From contig CALAXO010000144.1 of NCBI GenBank assembly GCA_937894955.1, positions 1 through 39,077 on the forward strand: 39,077 nt of DNA, read 5' to 3'. The position numbers were made by a program, and so were the translations under genes. The notes under the pieces are model-generated. The model was not told where the DNA came from. It worked only from the letters and a program-made list of their open reading frames with translations, and did no database searches. This document shows positions 8,144 to 16,489 of this stretch, piece after piece (position 1 is the stretch's first letter; the number at the start of each line of letters is the position of its first letter). This DNA is from an uncultured Clostridia bacterium (lineage in GTDB: Bacteria > Bacillota > Clostridia > Christensenellales > CAG-138).

Positions 8144-8590
8144 GTGAACAAACAAATTCTTGATGCATTGAACGGGTTTAACAGGGCAATTGTGAAATTC
8201 AGACATGCCTATTCCGTTTGGGCAAACGAATGCGGCATAAGCTATAACGAAATGCTTGTGCTTTATACGATACGCGAATTCGGTTACTGCACACAAAAAA
8301 TGATAACGCAAAGTTATTTCATTCCGCGCCAGACGATAAACAACGTTATAACTGCGCTGCGCAGGAGCGGACTTGTCGAACACGATGCAAGCTTTTCCCG
8401 AGGACGCGAAAAGGCATTTGTGCTTACGGAAAAGGGCGCGGCATGGGCCGAACCGCTGCTGAAATCGATGAACGAAACCGAAACGGCGGCAGTTGCGGCG
8501 TTCGGAGAGGATAACCTCAGGATTTTGACGAATATGCTGACGGAATACAATATGCGGCTTGATGAGGCAATGGGGAAGGGAGAAAGGTAA
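8144..8590 (+). CDS. MarR-family transcriptional regulator
   Basis: A winged-helix regulator of 148 residues if started at the GTG at 8144, which has GGAG 9 nt upstream; an in-frame ATG at 8105 lacks a ribosome site. The sequence follows the MarR fold: N-terminal dimer helices, then ISYNEMLVLYTIREFGYCTQKMI, a recognition segment PRQTINNVITALRRSGLV near 65-82, a wing (SRGREKAFVLTEKG), and C-terminal helices. It sits 2 nt ahead of a MATE exporter, the same arrangement as mepR-mepA, so it probably represses the pair and is relieved by a small-molecule ligand. The dyad at 7997-8012 is the likely operator. Confidence 0.88.
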   Translation: MNKQILDALNGFNRAIVKFRHAYSVWANECGISYNEMLVLYTIREFGYCTQKMITQSYFIPRQTINNVITALRRSGLVEHDASFSRGREKAFVLTEKGAAWAEPLLKSMNETETAAVAAFGEDNLRILTNMLTEYNMRLDEAMGKGER

Positions 8591-8592
8591 AC

Positions 8593-9975
8593 GTGAAAGA
8601 AAAAAAGGCGGGAACAGGGCACACGGACACGAAAAAAGCATCGGACACGGCGAATCTTTTCGGCACGGAAAAAATCAGCAGAATCCTTTTAAAACTTGCG
8701 CCGCCCGTAATGCTGGCCCAATTGATACAGGCACTTTATAATATTGTTGACAGTTTGTTTGTCGGAAAATTTTCGGATTCAGGGCTCACGGCTCTGTCGA
8801 TTATCTATCCGATTCAGCTGCTGATGATAGCGCTTGCGGTGGGCAGCGGCGTTGGCATAAACACGGCAATGGCTGCAAAACTCGGCGCAGGGAACAAAGA
8901 AAAATCCGATGAATTTGCTGGAGCGGGCACGGCAATTGCCGTTATCCTTTGGGCAGTGTTTGCTGCGGTCTGCCGGTTCATCATGCCGGCGTATGCCCGA
9001 ATGTCAACCGAGTCCGAGGCAGTTATACGCGATATTACGGTTTACGGCAGGATCGTCTGCGTGTTCAGCTTCGGGCTGTTTCTCGAAAGCATATGGACAA
9101 AGGTCTTGCAGGCGGAAGGCGACATGAAAACGCCCACGGCGGCGCAGATTGCCGGGGCTGTTACGAATATCGTTCTGGATCCGATACTGATTTTCGGTTT
9201 GTTCGGCTTGCCTAAATTCGGTATCGCAGGTGCGGCGGCCGCAACCGTTGCGGGACAGATTGTTGCTGCGGCGGTGGTTGCGAAAAAGGGGTTTCGAAAA
9301 ATGCCCGCGGCAAGGAGTCTTCCGGGGCTTTCAAAAACAATTTTTCGCTTGGGAGCACCGAATATTCTTATGCAGTCGGCATACACGTTTTATATTCTCG
9401 GCCTGAATCTGATACTTGCGGGATTTTCGGATGCGGCTGTGACGGCATTGGGATTATACTATAAATGGCAGACTTTCTTTTTTATTCCGCTTGGTGCGAT
9501 GCAAACCTGCATAGTTCCGGTGCTGAGCTTCAACTATGCTGCCGGGAATATTGAAAGATGCAAAAAAACGCTTGCGGATTCCGTCCTTTTCGGACTTATG
9601 CTGATGGCTGTCGGAACGGCATGCTTCGTTTCGGTTCCGGCGCAGATGATTCGTGTTTTCAGCGGTGATGCGCTTGCGGTTTCAATCGGAAAAGTCGGGT
9701 TCCCGATCATCGGAATCAGCTTTCTGCCCATGGTGACATCTCTCATATTCCCCGTGTTCTTTCAGGCAACGGGGTTCGGTCTTAAAAGTTCGCTGCTGAC
9801 GGTGATACGAACCGTGCTGCTTTTTGTGCCGCTCGGATACGTTTTTTCGCGATTCGGGCTGAATTGGTTCTGGTTTGCTTTCCCTGTTACGGAAGTTATA
9901 ACAAGCATTGCGGGGTTTGCGTTTTATCGCGGCTTTTTAAACAACGCGGCACGAACGCCGAAAAACCTGCTTTAA
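8593..9975 (+). CDS. MATE-family multidrug/cation exporter (MepA-like)
   Basis: The 460-residue membrane protein has the usual 12 predicted helices in two related halves. The N-terminal ILLKLAPPVMLAQLIQALYNIVDSLFVGKF and AVGSGVGINTAMAAKLGAGN segments are typical of MATE transporters, which export drugs or metabolites against Na+ or H+. The start is a GTG at 8593, immediately after the marR stop, with its ribosome site (AAGGGAGAAAGG) inside the marR coding end, so translation is probably coupled. No terminator is evident downstream; 9976-10092 holds nothing I recognise. Confidence 0.9.
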   Translation: MKEKKAGTGHTDTKKASDTANLFGTEKISRILLKLAPPVMLAQLIQALYNIVDSLFVGKFSDSGLTALSIIYPIQLLMIALAVGSGVGINTAMAAKLGAGNKEKSDEFAGAGTAIAVILWAVFAAVCRFIMPAYARMSTESEAVIRDITVYGRIVCVFSFGLFLESIWTKVLQAEGDMKTPTAAQIAGAVTNIVLDPILIFGLFGLPKFGIAGAAAATVAGQIVAAAVVAKKGFRKMPAARSLPGLSKTIFRLGAPNILMQSAYTFYILGLNLILAGFSDAAVTALGLYYKWQTFFFIPLGAMQTCIVPVLSFNYAAGNIERCKKTLADSVLFGLMLMAVGTACFVSVPAQMIRVFSGDALAVSIGKVGFPIIGISFLPMVTSLIFPVFFQATGFGLKSSLLTVIRTVLLFVPLGYVFSRFGLNWFWFAFPVTEVITSIAGFAFYRGFLNNAARTPKNLL

Positions 9976-10092
9976 CGGTCAGGGCTTTAGCGGAGCGCGG
10001 GCGGAAAACGACGGCAGCGGGTGAGAACAAGACTCGCTTTGAACGGAGCGGGAACGGAATGAAATGAAATGCCGAAAAATCGTATCAACCGC

Positions 10093-10121
10093 TTGACAAA
10101 CGTGCAGACTATGATTAAAAT
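10093..10121 (+). promoter_or_regulatory. Sigma-A promoter for the T-box leader and metG
   Basis: TTGACA (10093-10098), a 17-nt spacer and TAAAAT (10116-10121). Transcription would start near 10128, at the 5' edge of the T-box leader. Confidence 0.75.
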
Positions 10122-10127
10122 ATAAAC

Positions 10128-10535
10128 TGCGGGGATTTTTCAGCGGCTGATTCCGCATTGATCTCTGCCGAATTTCATAGGGCTGTGACGGAAAGAGTAC
10201 GGACAGCTTCCGCTTTCAGAGACCCGGCATTCGGTGCAAGTCGGGAGCGGGGTATCCCGAACATGGCTCCCGAGCCCCCGAGGTCGAACCGAAATATGCA
10301 CGCATTGCATACAGCTGTGCAGAATTCATTAAGACACGGCGTGTACGCACGTTACAGCGCGAAATGAGCCGACACGGCATGTTTGCGCATACAAACGCCT
10401 TTTGTCGGGAATTAGGGTGGTACCGCGACAACGCCGCATACCCGAACAGCGTTTCTGCCGTTTTTTGCGGCGGAAAGGTTCATCGTGCATGACGGACGCC
10501 CCTATATCCCTTGACCGGATATGGGGGCGTTTTTA
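10128..10535 (+). promoter_or_regulatory. T-box riboswitch leader, methionine specific
   Basis: The T-box AGGGTGGTACCGCG at 10414-10427 is an exact family signature; its UGGU bulge would pair with the ACCA end of an uncharged tRNA. Upstream, about 10190-10280 has a stem I layout, and AUG at 10263-10265, in GAACATGGC, fits the specifier codon, matching the downstream methionyl-tRNA synthetase. The leader ends in the terminator at 10497-10535. When uncharged tRNA-Met binds, the antiterminator forms and metG is transcribed. Exact stem limits are estimates by eye. Confidence 0.93.
10497..10535 (+). terminator. T-box attenuator terminator
   Basis: CGCCCCTATATCC (10497-10509) pairs with GGATATGGGGGCG (10517-10529) through one wobble pair, followed by TTTTT. 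It lies 60 nt before the metG start and is the off state of the leader. Confidence 0.93.
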
Positions 10536-10594
10536 ATTTGTTTTCAAAAAATTCAAAACGCAAATATCCGGAATACTTCCGAAGGAGAGTTTTT

Positions 10595-12637
10595 ATGACG
10601 GAAATCATGAAAGAAAAGAAAACTTATTACATCACAACGCCCATTTACTATCCGAGTGCAAAACTGCATATCGGACACACCTATTGCACCGTGAACACGG
10701 ACGCGCTTGCACGCTATAAGAGAATGCGCGGCTATGATGTTTACTTTTTGACCGGTGCGGACGAACACGGACAAAAGATTGAACGCAAGGCAGCGGAAGC
10801 GGGAGTTACACCTCAGCAATATGTTGACAACATCGTTGCGGGGTTCCACAGCCTTTGGCAGCTTATGGATATTTCCAACGACGGCTTTGTTCGCACGACG
10901 GATGATTACCACGTTGCATGCGTTCAAAAGGTCTTTAAAAAGCTCTATGATCAGGGCGATATTTATAAAAGCAGCTACAAGGGCATGTATTGCACGCCCT
11001 GCGAGGCGTTCTGGACGGAGACGCAGCTCAAGGAGAGCGGCGGAGTGTGCCCCGATTGCGGAGGCAAGGTTGAAGAGGTTGAGGAAGAAAGTTATTTCCT
11101 TAACGTCAGCAAATACGCGCCCCGCCTTATCGAATACATTGAGACTCACCCCGAGTTTATTCAACCCGCTTCCCGCGCAAAAGAGATGCTCAACAACTTC
11201 CTGCTTCCGGGGCTTGAGGATCTCTGCGTCAGCCGCAGCACCTTTAAATGGGGTGTGCCCGTCAGCTTTGACGACAGGCACGTTATCTATGTCTGGTTCG
11301 ATGCCGTGCTGAACTATCTTTCAAAGCTCGGTTATTTGAGCGATGATGATTCAATGTTCAAAAAATACTGGCCCTGCGATGTTCACATCGTCGGCAAGGA
11401 GATAATCCGTTTCCACACCATTGTGTGGCCCATCATGCTGATGGCTCTCGGCCTTCCTTTGCCCAAACAGGTTTACGGCCACGGCTGGCTTGTTTTGGAC
11501 GGCACAAAGATGAGCAAATCCCTCGGCAACGTTGTTGACCCCGTCAAGCTTGTCGAACGTTACGGCGTGGATGCAATTCGCTACTTCCTGCTGAGCGAAT
11601 TCCCGTTCGGAAGCGACGGCAATTTTAACAACGAGGTGCTGATAACGCGCATAAACAGCGACCTTGCAAACGACCTCGGCAATCTGCTTTCGCGCACGGT
11701 TGCAATGATTGAAAAGTATTTCGGCGGGGTTATCCCTGCGCCCGATGCGCCCGTTGAGGAAGAGGATTCAACCATCGTTCCCGCAGCAGCCGCGCTTGCG
11801 GAAAAAATCGATGCCTGCATGAACGCGCTGCACCCCAATGAGGCCTTGGCAGAGATTTTCAGACTTGTTCGTCTTTGCAACAAATATATCGACATTACCG
11901 CACCGTGGCTGCTGGCAAAAGATGAAGCAAAGCGTGACAGGCTCGGAACCGTGCTTTATAACCTTGCGGAGTGCCTGCGCATTGTCGCCGTTTGCCTGCG
12001 TCCGTTTCTGACCCGCACCGCGCCGAAGATTTTTGAACAGCTCGGCGTTGCGGACGAAACGCTTAAGGAGTTCGATTCCGTTGCGGAATTCGGAAAGCTG
12101 CCCGAAGGCACGATTGTTAAAAAGGGAGAGGCGCTCTTCCCGCGAATCGATGTCAAAAAGGAGCTTGAACAGCTTGAGACACTGCTTCCGAAGCCCAAGC
12201 AGGCAGCGGAGGAGAAGACGGAAGCAAAGCCCGAAGCGAAGAACGCGGACACGGAGGCAAAATCTGAGGTAAAATCCGAGGAAAAGCCCGCCGAACCCGC
12301 ATTGCTGCCGGAGATAAGTTATGACGACTTTGCAAAACTTGATCTGCGCCTTGCAAAGGTCATTGCCTGCGAAGAAGTTAAAAAATCCAAAAAACTGCTT
12401 AAATGCACGCTGCAAATGGGCGGGGAAGAGCGCATTGTGCTTTCCGGCATCAAAAAATGGTACAGCCCGGAGCAGCTCGTCGGCAAAACCGTGGTTGTTG
12501 CTGCAAATCTTGCGCCGAAGACCATCTGCGGCATTGAAAGCCACGGCATGATACTTTGCGCAAGCGATGCATCGGATGAGAACCTTTCCGCTCTCACAAC
12601 CATGGGCGATATGGCAAGCGGACTGAAGGTGCGCTGA
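10595..12637 (+). CDS. metG: Methionyl-tRNA synthetase
   Basis: This 680-residue enzyme charges tRNA-Met with methionine. HIGH is at residues 25-28 and KMSKS at 305-309. A four-cysteine zinc knuckle (C133, C136, C152, C155) lies in the connective domain. The anticodon-binding helical domain follows. A Lys/Glu/Ala-rich linker at about 535-570 leads to a C-terminal EMAP/Trbp111-like OB fold (from about 573), which aids tRNA binding and dimerisation. The ATG at 10595 has GAAGGAGAG upstream, whereas an in-frame ATG at 10511 lies inside the attenuator and is rejected. Expression is controlled by the T-box. Confidence 0.97.
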   Translation: MTEIMKEKKTYYITTPIYYPSAKLHIGHTYCTVNTDALARYKRMRGYDVYFLTGADEHGQKIERKAAEAGVTPQQYVDNIVAGFHSLWQLMDISNDGFVRTTDDYHVACVQKVFKKLYDQGDIYKSSYKGMYCTPCEAFWTETQLKESGGVCPDCGGKVEEVEEESYFLNVSKYAPRLIEYIETHPEFIQPASRAKEMLNNFLLPGLEDLCVSRSTFKWGVPVSFDDRHVIYVWFDAVLNYLSKLGYLSDDDSMFKKYWPCDVHIVGKEIIRFHTIVWPIMLMALGLPLPKQVYGHGWLVLDGTKMSKSLGNVVDPVKLVERYGVDAIRYFLLSEFPFGSDGNFNNEVLITRINSDLANDLGNLLSRTVAMIEKYFGGVIPAPDAPVEEEDSTIVPAAAALAEKIDACMNALHPNEALAEIFRLVRLCNKYIDITAPWLLAKDEAKRDRLGTVLYNLAECLRIVAVCLRPFLTRTAPKIFEQLGVADETLKEFDSVAEFGKLPEGTIVKKGEALFPRIDVKKELEQLETLLPKPKQAAEEKTEAKPEAKNADTEAKSEVKSEEKPAEPALLPEISYDDFAKLDLRLAKVIACEEVKKSKKLLKCTLQMGGEERIVLSGIKKWYSPEQLVGKTVVVAANLAPKTICGIESHGMILCASDASDENLSALTTMGDMASGLKVR

Positions 12638-12651
12638 GACGGCAAACGGAA

Positions 12652-12708
12652 TCGGGAACACTCCGGGCGGCAAAAAACGCAAACGGGAGTTTCCGACGGT
12701 TCGTTTTT
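12652..12708 (+). terminator. Weak terminator-like hairpin after metG
   Basis: TCGGGAACACTCC (12652-12664) can pair with GGAGTTTCCGA (12686-12696) with a 2-nt bulge and one wobble, followed by CGGTTCGTTTTTC. The loop is long. It may only partly stop transcription before the HD-domain gene. Confidence 0.35.
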
Positions 12709-12734
12709 CAACCGAAAATAAGGGGGAGATTTTT

Positions 12735-13400
12735 ATGACGGCGATAACATATAAACAGCTGCGGGAGGATGCCTCAATCCGAACCTACATAATTCGTGCG
12801 GACGAATCCCTGCTTGCGCTCGGATTCACGGAGCATTCGTTTGCGCATGTCACAATGGTGAGTGAAAATGCGGCGCATATCCTTGAAACACTCGGTTATT
12901 CCGAACACGAAGTGGAGCTTGTCCGCATTGCCGGCTATCTGCACGATATCGGCAACCTTATAAACCGCGTTGACCATTCACAAAGCGGCGCGCTGCTTGC
13001 GTTCCGGCTTTTGGAGGAGCGCGGAATGAGTGCGGAGGATATTTCCCTTATCGTAACGGCGATCGGCAACCATGACGAGGGCACGGGCGTACCCGTAAAC
13101 GCTGTTGCCGCTGCGCTGATACTTGCGGATAAATGCGACGTTCGCCGAAGCCGTGTGCGCAATCGCAATATCTCGACTTTTGACATTCACGACCGCGTAA
13201 ATTACTCCGTTACGGAATCAAATATCCGAATCGATGACAGCAAGGCGACTCTTTCGCTGAATCTGACCATCGACACGCAGTATTGCTCCATTATGGATTA
13301 TTTCGAAATATTCATGACCCGCATGAAGCTCTGTATGCGTGCCGCGAACAGGCTCGGGTTGAGCTTTGCGTTGTTTATCAACGGACAAAAGCTGCTTTAA
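12735..13400 (+). CDS. HD-domain phosphohydrolase
   Basis: The 221-residue protein carries the metal-binding pattern of the HD superfamily: H38, H70-D71 in GYLHDIGN, further H81 and H113, and D132 in LADKCDV. Family members hydrolyse phosphate esters, often of nucleotides or cyclic nucleotides. The substrate is not evident. The ribosome site AAGGGGGAG and the ATG at 12735 are clear. The last 70 residues are a beta-rich then helical tail without a named domain. It may be co-transcribed from metG by read-through and is followed by a good terminator. Confidence 0.85.
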   Translation: MTAITYKQLREDASIRTYIIRADESLLALGFTEHSFAHVTMVSENAAHILETLGYSEHEVELVRIAGYLHDIGNLINRVDHSQSGALLAFRLLEERGMSAEDISLIVTAIGNHDEGTGVPVNAVAAALILADKCDVRRSRVRNRNISTFDIHDRVNYSVTESNIRIDDSKATLSLNLTIDTQYCSIMDYFEIFMTRMKLCMRAANRLGLSFALFINGQKLL

Positions 13401-13462
13401 ACAGGCACGGCCGCGTCGGTTTTTTGACAGTGTAAATGCAATTTGAAAAATTCAATACCTGC

Positions 13463-13502
13463 AAAAGCTCTCACCGCACTGTTTGCGGCGGGGGCTTTTT
13501 AA
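13463..13502 (+). terminator. Rho-independent terminator after the HD-domain gene
   Basis: AAAAGCTCTCACCGC (13463-13477) pairs with GCGGCGGGGGCTTTT (13485-13499) with two wobbles and one mismatch, followed by TTAATT. It separates the HD gene from spoIVA. Confidence 0.8.
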
Positions 13503-13525
13503 TTAAACAAAAATGCCGCAAATGC

Positions 13526-13555
13526 GAATATTTCCGTGCTGCCGCTCATATCAAT
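13526..13555 (+). promoter_or_regulatory. Candidate sigma-E promoter for spoIVA
   Basis: GAATATT (13526-13532), 14 nt, then CATATCAAT (13547-13555). The first box matches the Bacillus sigma-E -35 pattern KMATATT at the right spacing; the second agrees with the -10 pattern CATACAHT only in part. spoIVA is a sigma-E gene in Bacillus, which makes this plausible but unproven. Confidence 0.45.
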
Positions 13556-13606
13556 TCACAAAAGGATAAAGCCGATTCAGCGGCAAAACAGCAGTCGGAG
13601 GTTATT

Positions 13607-15088
13607 ATGGCAAGCACAGGCATTTATCGGGATATTCAAAAACGTACCGGAGGGGATATTTACATCGGCGTCGTCGGCCCCGTTCGAACGGGCAAATCGA
13701 CATTTATCAAACGGTTCATGGACCTTATGGTTCTTCCGAAGATTGAAAACGAATATGCCCTGGCCCGAATTGTGGACGAATTGCCGCAAAGCGGTTCGGG
13801 AAAAACGGTTATGACAACACAGCCGAAATTTGTTCCGAACGAGGCGGTCGCGCTCACCGTCGGCGAGGACGGCATTGAGCTGCGCCTGCGCATGGTGGAT
13901 TGCGTGGGCTATATGGTGGAAGGTGCGCTCGGCAGCAGCGAGGGGGAGCAGCCGCGCATGGTAAGAACACCGTGGTTCGATTATGATATTCCGTTTGATG
14001 AAGCCGCGGAACTCGGCACGCGGAAGGTCATCACGGAGCACTCAACAATAGGCATCGTCATTTTGACGGACGGCAGCATCACGGGAATTTCCCGCGAGGC
14101 ATACGCGCCTGCGGAAGAAGCGGTGCTGCGCGAAATGCAGAACACGGGAAAACCCTATATCATCATTTTGAACAGCTCCGACCCAACGGGGCAGGCGGCA
14201 GCGGAGCTTTCGGCACAGCTTTCGGAAAAATACGGTGCGCCTGTAAAACCGCTGGACGTTCTCGGGATGGAGCTTTCGGATATTGATACATTGCTGGAAG
14301 GTATTTTGCAGGAATTTCCTCTTGGCAGCATCTGCATTGAAATGCCCAAATGGATGCGTGCGCTCGGAACGGAGCACTGCCTTGTTAAAGCTTTGCTTGA
14401 CAGGGCAAAGGCGGCAATGCCGAACCTGAACAAAATGCGGGATGCAGCGTTGATTCAAAAGGTGTTCGGAGGGATGGAGGATTATAAACCGGTTGAACAG
14501 GTTCGCATCAGCCTTGGCAGCGGCAGCGCGGTGTTCCGGCTTGTTCCGAATGATGATGTGTTCTATCGTGTGCTCAGCGAGGAATGCGGCTGCGAAATAA
14601 AAAATGAAAGCGAGCTTATCGCTTCGCTGAAGGATTTTGTTACGGCAAAAAAGGCATATGACCGCATTGCGGGCGCACTCGCGGCAGCGGAGGAAACGGG
14701 TTACGGCCTTGTTCCGCCGCAGATAAATGAAATGCAGCTTGATCAGCCGGAGATAGTTCGGCACGGTTCACGTTTCGGTGTTTGCCTGAGAGCAAAGGCT
14801 TCCGGGCTGCACATCATTCGCGTTGATATCGAAAGCGAGGTCAACCCGCTTGTCGGCACCGCCGAACAGAGCGAGGAACTTATTGAATACCTTGTTGACA
14901 AGTTTGAAAACAAACCGGATGAGATATGGAGCACGAACATCTTCGGAAAATCGCTCTATGAACTTGTTAAGGACGGCATGGCGGGCAAGGTGTCGCGCTT
15001 GCCTGCGGATGTTCAGATGAAGCTGCGCGATGCGATAACAAGAATGGTAAACGAAGGCTGCAACGGGTTGATATGCATCATGCTTTAA
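13607..15088 (+). CDS. spoIVA: Stage IV sporulation protein A (spore coat base ATPase)
   Basis: The 493-residue protein matches the usual length of SpoIVA, the ATPase that polymerises on the outer forespore membrane to form the coat base. Walker A GPVRTGKST is at 24-32 with K30, the position known to be essential in Bacillus. DCVGYMVEGALG (near 100) and TEHSTIGIVILTDGSITGI (near 145) are family blocks, and the C-terminal region ends in a hydrophobic segment (GCNGLICIML) as in homologues. The ATG at 13607 follows CGGAGG; an upstream in-frame ATG at 13436 overlaps the terminator of the previous gene. This gene shows that the organism sporulates or comes from a sporulating line. Confidence 0.97.
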   Translation: MASTGIYRDIQKRTGGDIYIGVVGPVRTGKSTFIKRFMDLMVLPKIENEYALARIVDELPQSGSGKTVMTTQPKFVPNEAVALTVGEDGIELRLRMVDCVGYMVEGALGSSEGEQPRMVRTPWFDYDIPFDEAAELGTRKVITEHSTIGIVILTDGSITGISREAYAPAEEAVLREMQNTGKPYIIILNSSDPTGQAAAELSAQLSEKYGAPVKPLDVLGMELSDIDTLLEGILQEFPLGSICIEMPKWMRALGTEHCLVKALLDRAKAAMPNLNKMRDAALIQKVFGGMEDYKPVEQVRISLGSGSAVFRLVPNDDVFYRVLSEECGCEIKNESELIASLKDFVTAKKAYDRIAGALAAAEETGYGLVPPQINEMQLDQPEIVRHGSRFGVCLRAKASGLHIIRVDIESEVNPLVGTAEQSEELIEYLVDKFENKPDEIWSTNIFGKSLYELVKDGMAGKVSRLPADVQMKLRDAITRMVNEGCNGLICIML

Positions 15089-15104
15089 AAGCAAGGAAAA
15101 AGCA

Positions 15105-15134
15105 GCAAAAAAGGGAACTGCCGCCGCAGCTCCC
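15105..15134 (-). terminator. Terminator of the minus-strand hisS transcript
   Basis: On the minus strand GGGAGCTGC, loop GGCG, GCAGTTCCC then TTTTTT. The hairpin is at 15134-15113 with the U-run at 15112-15107. It lies between the convergent spoIVA and hisS genes. Confidence 0.85.
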
Positions 15135-15169
15135 ATTTGCTCTGTTCGTATTCACTTGCGGAACGGGGT

Positions 15170-16426
15170 TCAGTCCGCAAAATAGTCAACAAGCTCATCA
15201 AGCTTGACGGCGGTTTCAAAGCCGTCCGCCATGCATTTGATTTTTGCTGCTCCTGCCGCAAGCTCGTCATCGCCGAGAACAGCAACGTATTCCGCAAGAA
15301 TCTTGTTTGCATATTTGAATTGCGCCTTAAAGCTGCGCTCCATGTGGTCGAACTCGGCAAAGACTCCGTTTTCGCGAAGCTTTTGAACAAGACCGAAGGC
15401 GGCAAGGCGTGGCTGTTCGCCCATTGCGGCGAAATAGACCTTCACGGGCTTGGGCTTGGGAATGACGGCATTTGCGTTTTCCATGACCATCAGAAGGCGT
15501 TCCATACCCATGCCGAAACCGACGGCGGGAAGGGATTGCCCTCCGAGTTCTTCAACAAGGTTATTGTATCTGCCTCCGCCGCATACGGTGCCCTGTGAGC
15601 CGATGCGGGTGGAGACAATTTCGAATACAGTGCCGGTATAATAGTCCAACCCGCGGACAATATCCGGATCGACAACGTATTTCACGCCGCAGGTGTCGAG
15701 ACAGCGTTTAAGCCCCTCGAAATGTGCACGGCAATCATCGCAGAGATAATCAAGCGTGCGCGGTGCGCTGCGGCAGATTTCTTTGCAGCGTTCCTCTTTG
15801 CAGTCAAGAATGCGCATGGGGTTGCGCTCAAGCCTGTCCTGACAGGTTTTGCACATGCCGTCGATATGCGATTTCAGATAATCGTAAAGAGCTTTGTTGT
15901 ATTCCCTGCGGCATTTTCCGCAGCCGATGCTGTTAAGGTGCAGCGTCAGCTCGTCAAGCCCCAACCTTCTCAGAAGGGAGAGCGCGAGCATGATGATTTC
16001 CGCATCGGCTTCAAACGAGGACGCACCGAAAAACTCAACGCCGAACTGATGATGTTCGCGAAGCCTTCCCGCCTGCGGCTTTTCATAGCGGAAAACCGGA
16101 GCGTTGAGATAATACATCTTTTGAGGAAGAGCCTCGTTGAAGAGCCTGTTTTCAAGGAAGGCGCGAACCATGCCCGCCGTGCCCTCGGGTTTGAGGGTGA
16201 TGGAGCGGTCGCCCTTGTCCCTGAAAGTGTACATTTCCTTTTGAACTATATCCGTTGTGTCACCGACGCCGCGCATGAAAAGCTCGGTGTGTTCAATTAT
16301 CGGCGTGCGCAATTCGTTAATGCCGTACAGGCGGCACAGATCGCGCATTTCTTTTTCGATATACTGCCACTTGTAGCTTTCGCCGGGCAGAACATCCTTT
16401 GTTCCCTTCGGTGCCTGAATCTGCAT
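15170..16426 (-). CDS. hisS: Histidyl-tRNA synthetase
   Basis: The 418-residue class II synthetase starts with the typical APKGTKDVLP. It contains PEGTAGMVRAF, the motif 2 region FRYEKPQAGRLREHHQFG, the histidine A signature LDYYTGTVFE, GGGRYNNL, and motif 3 GFGMGMERLLM, followed by an anticodon-binding domain. The Cys-rich insert near 170-225 is common in Clostridia forms. The start follows AAAGAGG. It lies 63 bp after dnaX on the same strand and may share its transcript. Confidence 0.96.
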   Translation of the reverse strand: MQIQAPKGTKDVLPGESYKWQYIEKEMRDLCRLYGINELRTPIIEHTELFMRGVGDTTDIVQKEMYTFRDKGDRSITLKPEGTAGMVRAFLENRLFNEALPQKMYYLNAPVFRYEKPQAGRLREHHQFGVEFFGASSFEADAEIIMLALSLLRRLGLDELTLHLNSIGCGKCRREYNKALYDYLKSHIDGMCKTCQDRLERNPMRILDCKEERCKEICRSAPRTLDYLCDDCRAHFEGLKRCLDTCGVKYVVDPDIVRGLDYYTGTVFEIVSTRIGSQGTVCGGGRYNNLVEELGGQSLPAVGFGMGMERLLMVMENANAVIPKPKPVKVYFAAMGEQPRLAAFGLVQKLRENGVFAEFDHMERSFKAQFKYANKILAEYVAVLGDDELAAGAAKIKCMADGFETAVKLDELVDYFAD

Positions 16427-16489
16427 TGTGTAACCTCTTTATATAAAATAATACCTTTTGCCGAATGTCGTTATGCAGAACGTTTTCTG

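Noticed and set aside
13436..13606. N-terminal extension of SpoIVA
   Set aside because: It overlaps the upstream terminator, and the start at 13607 places Walker A lysine at residue 30 as in known SpoIVA.
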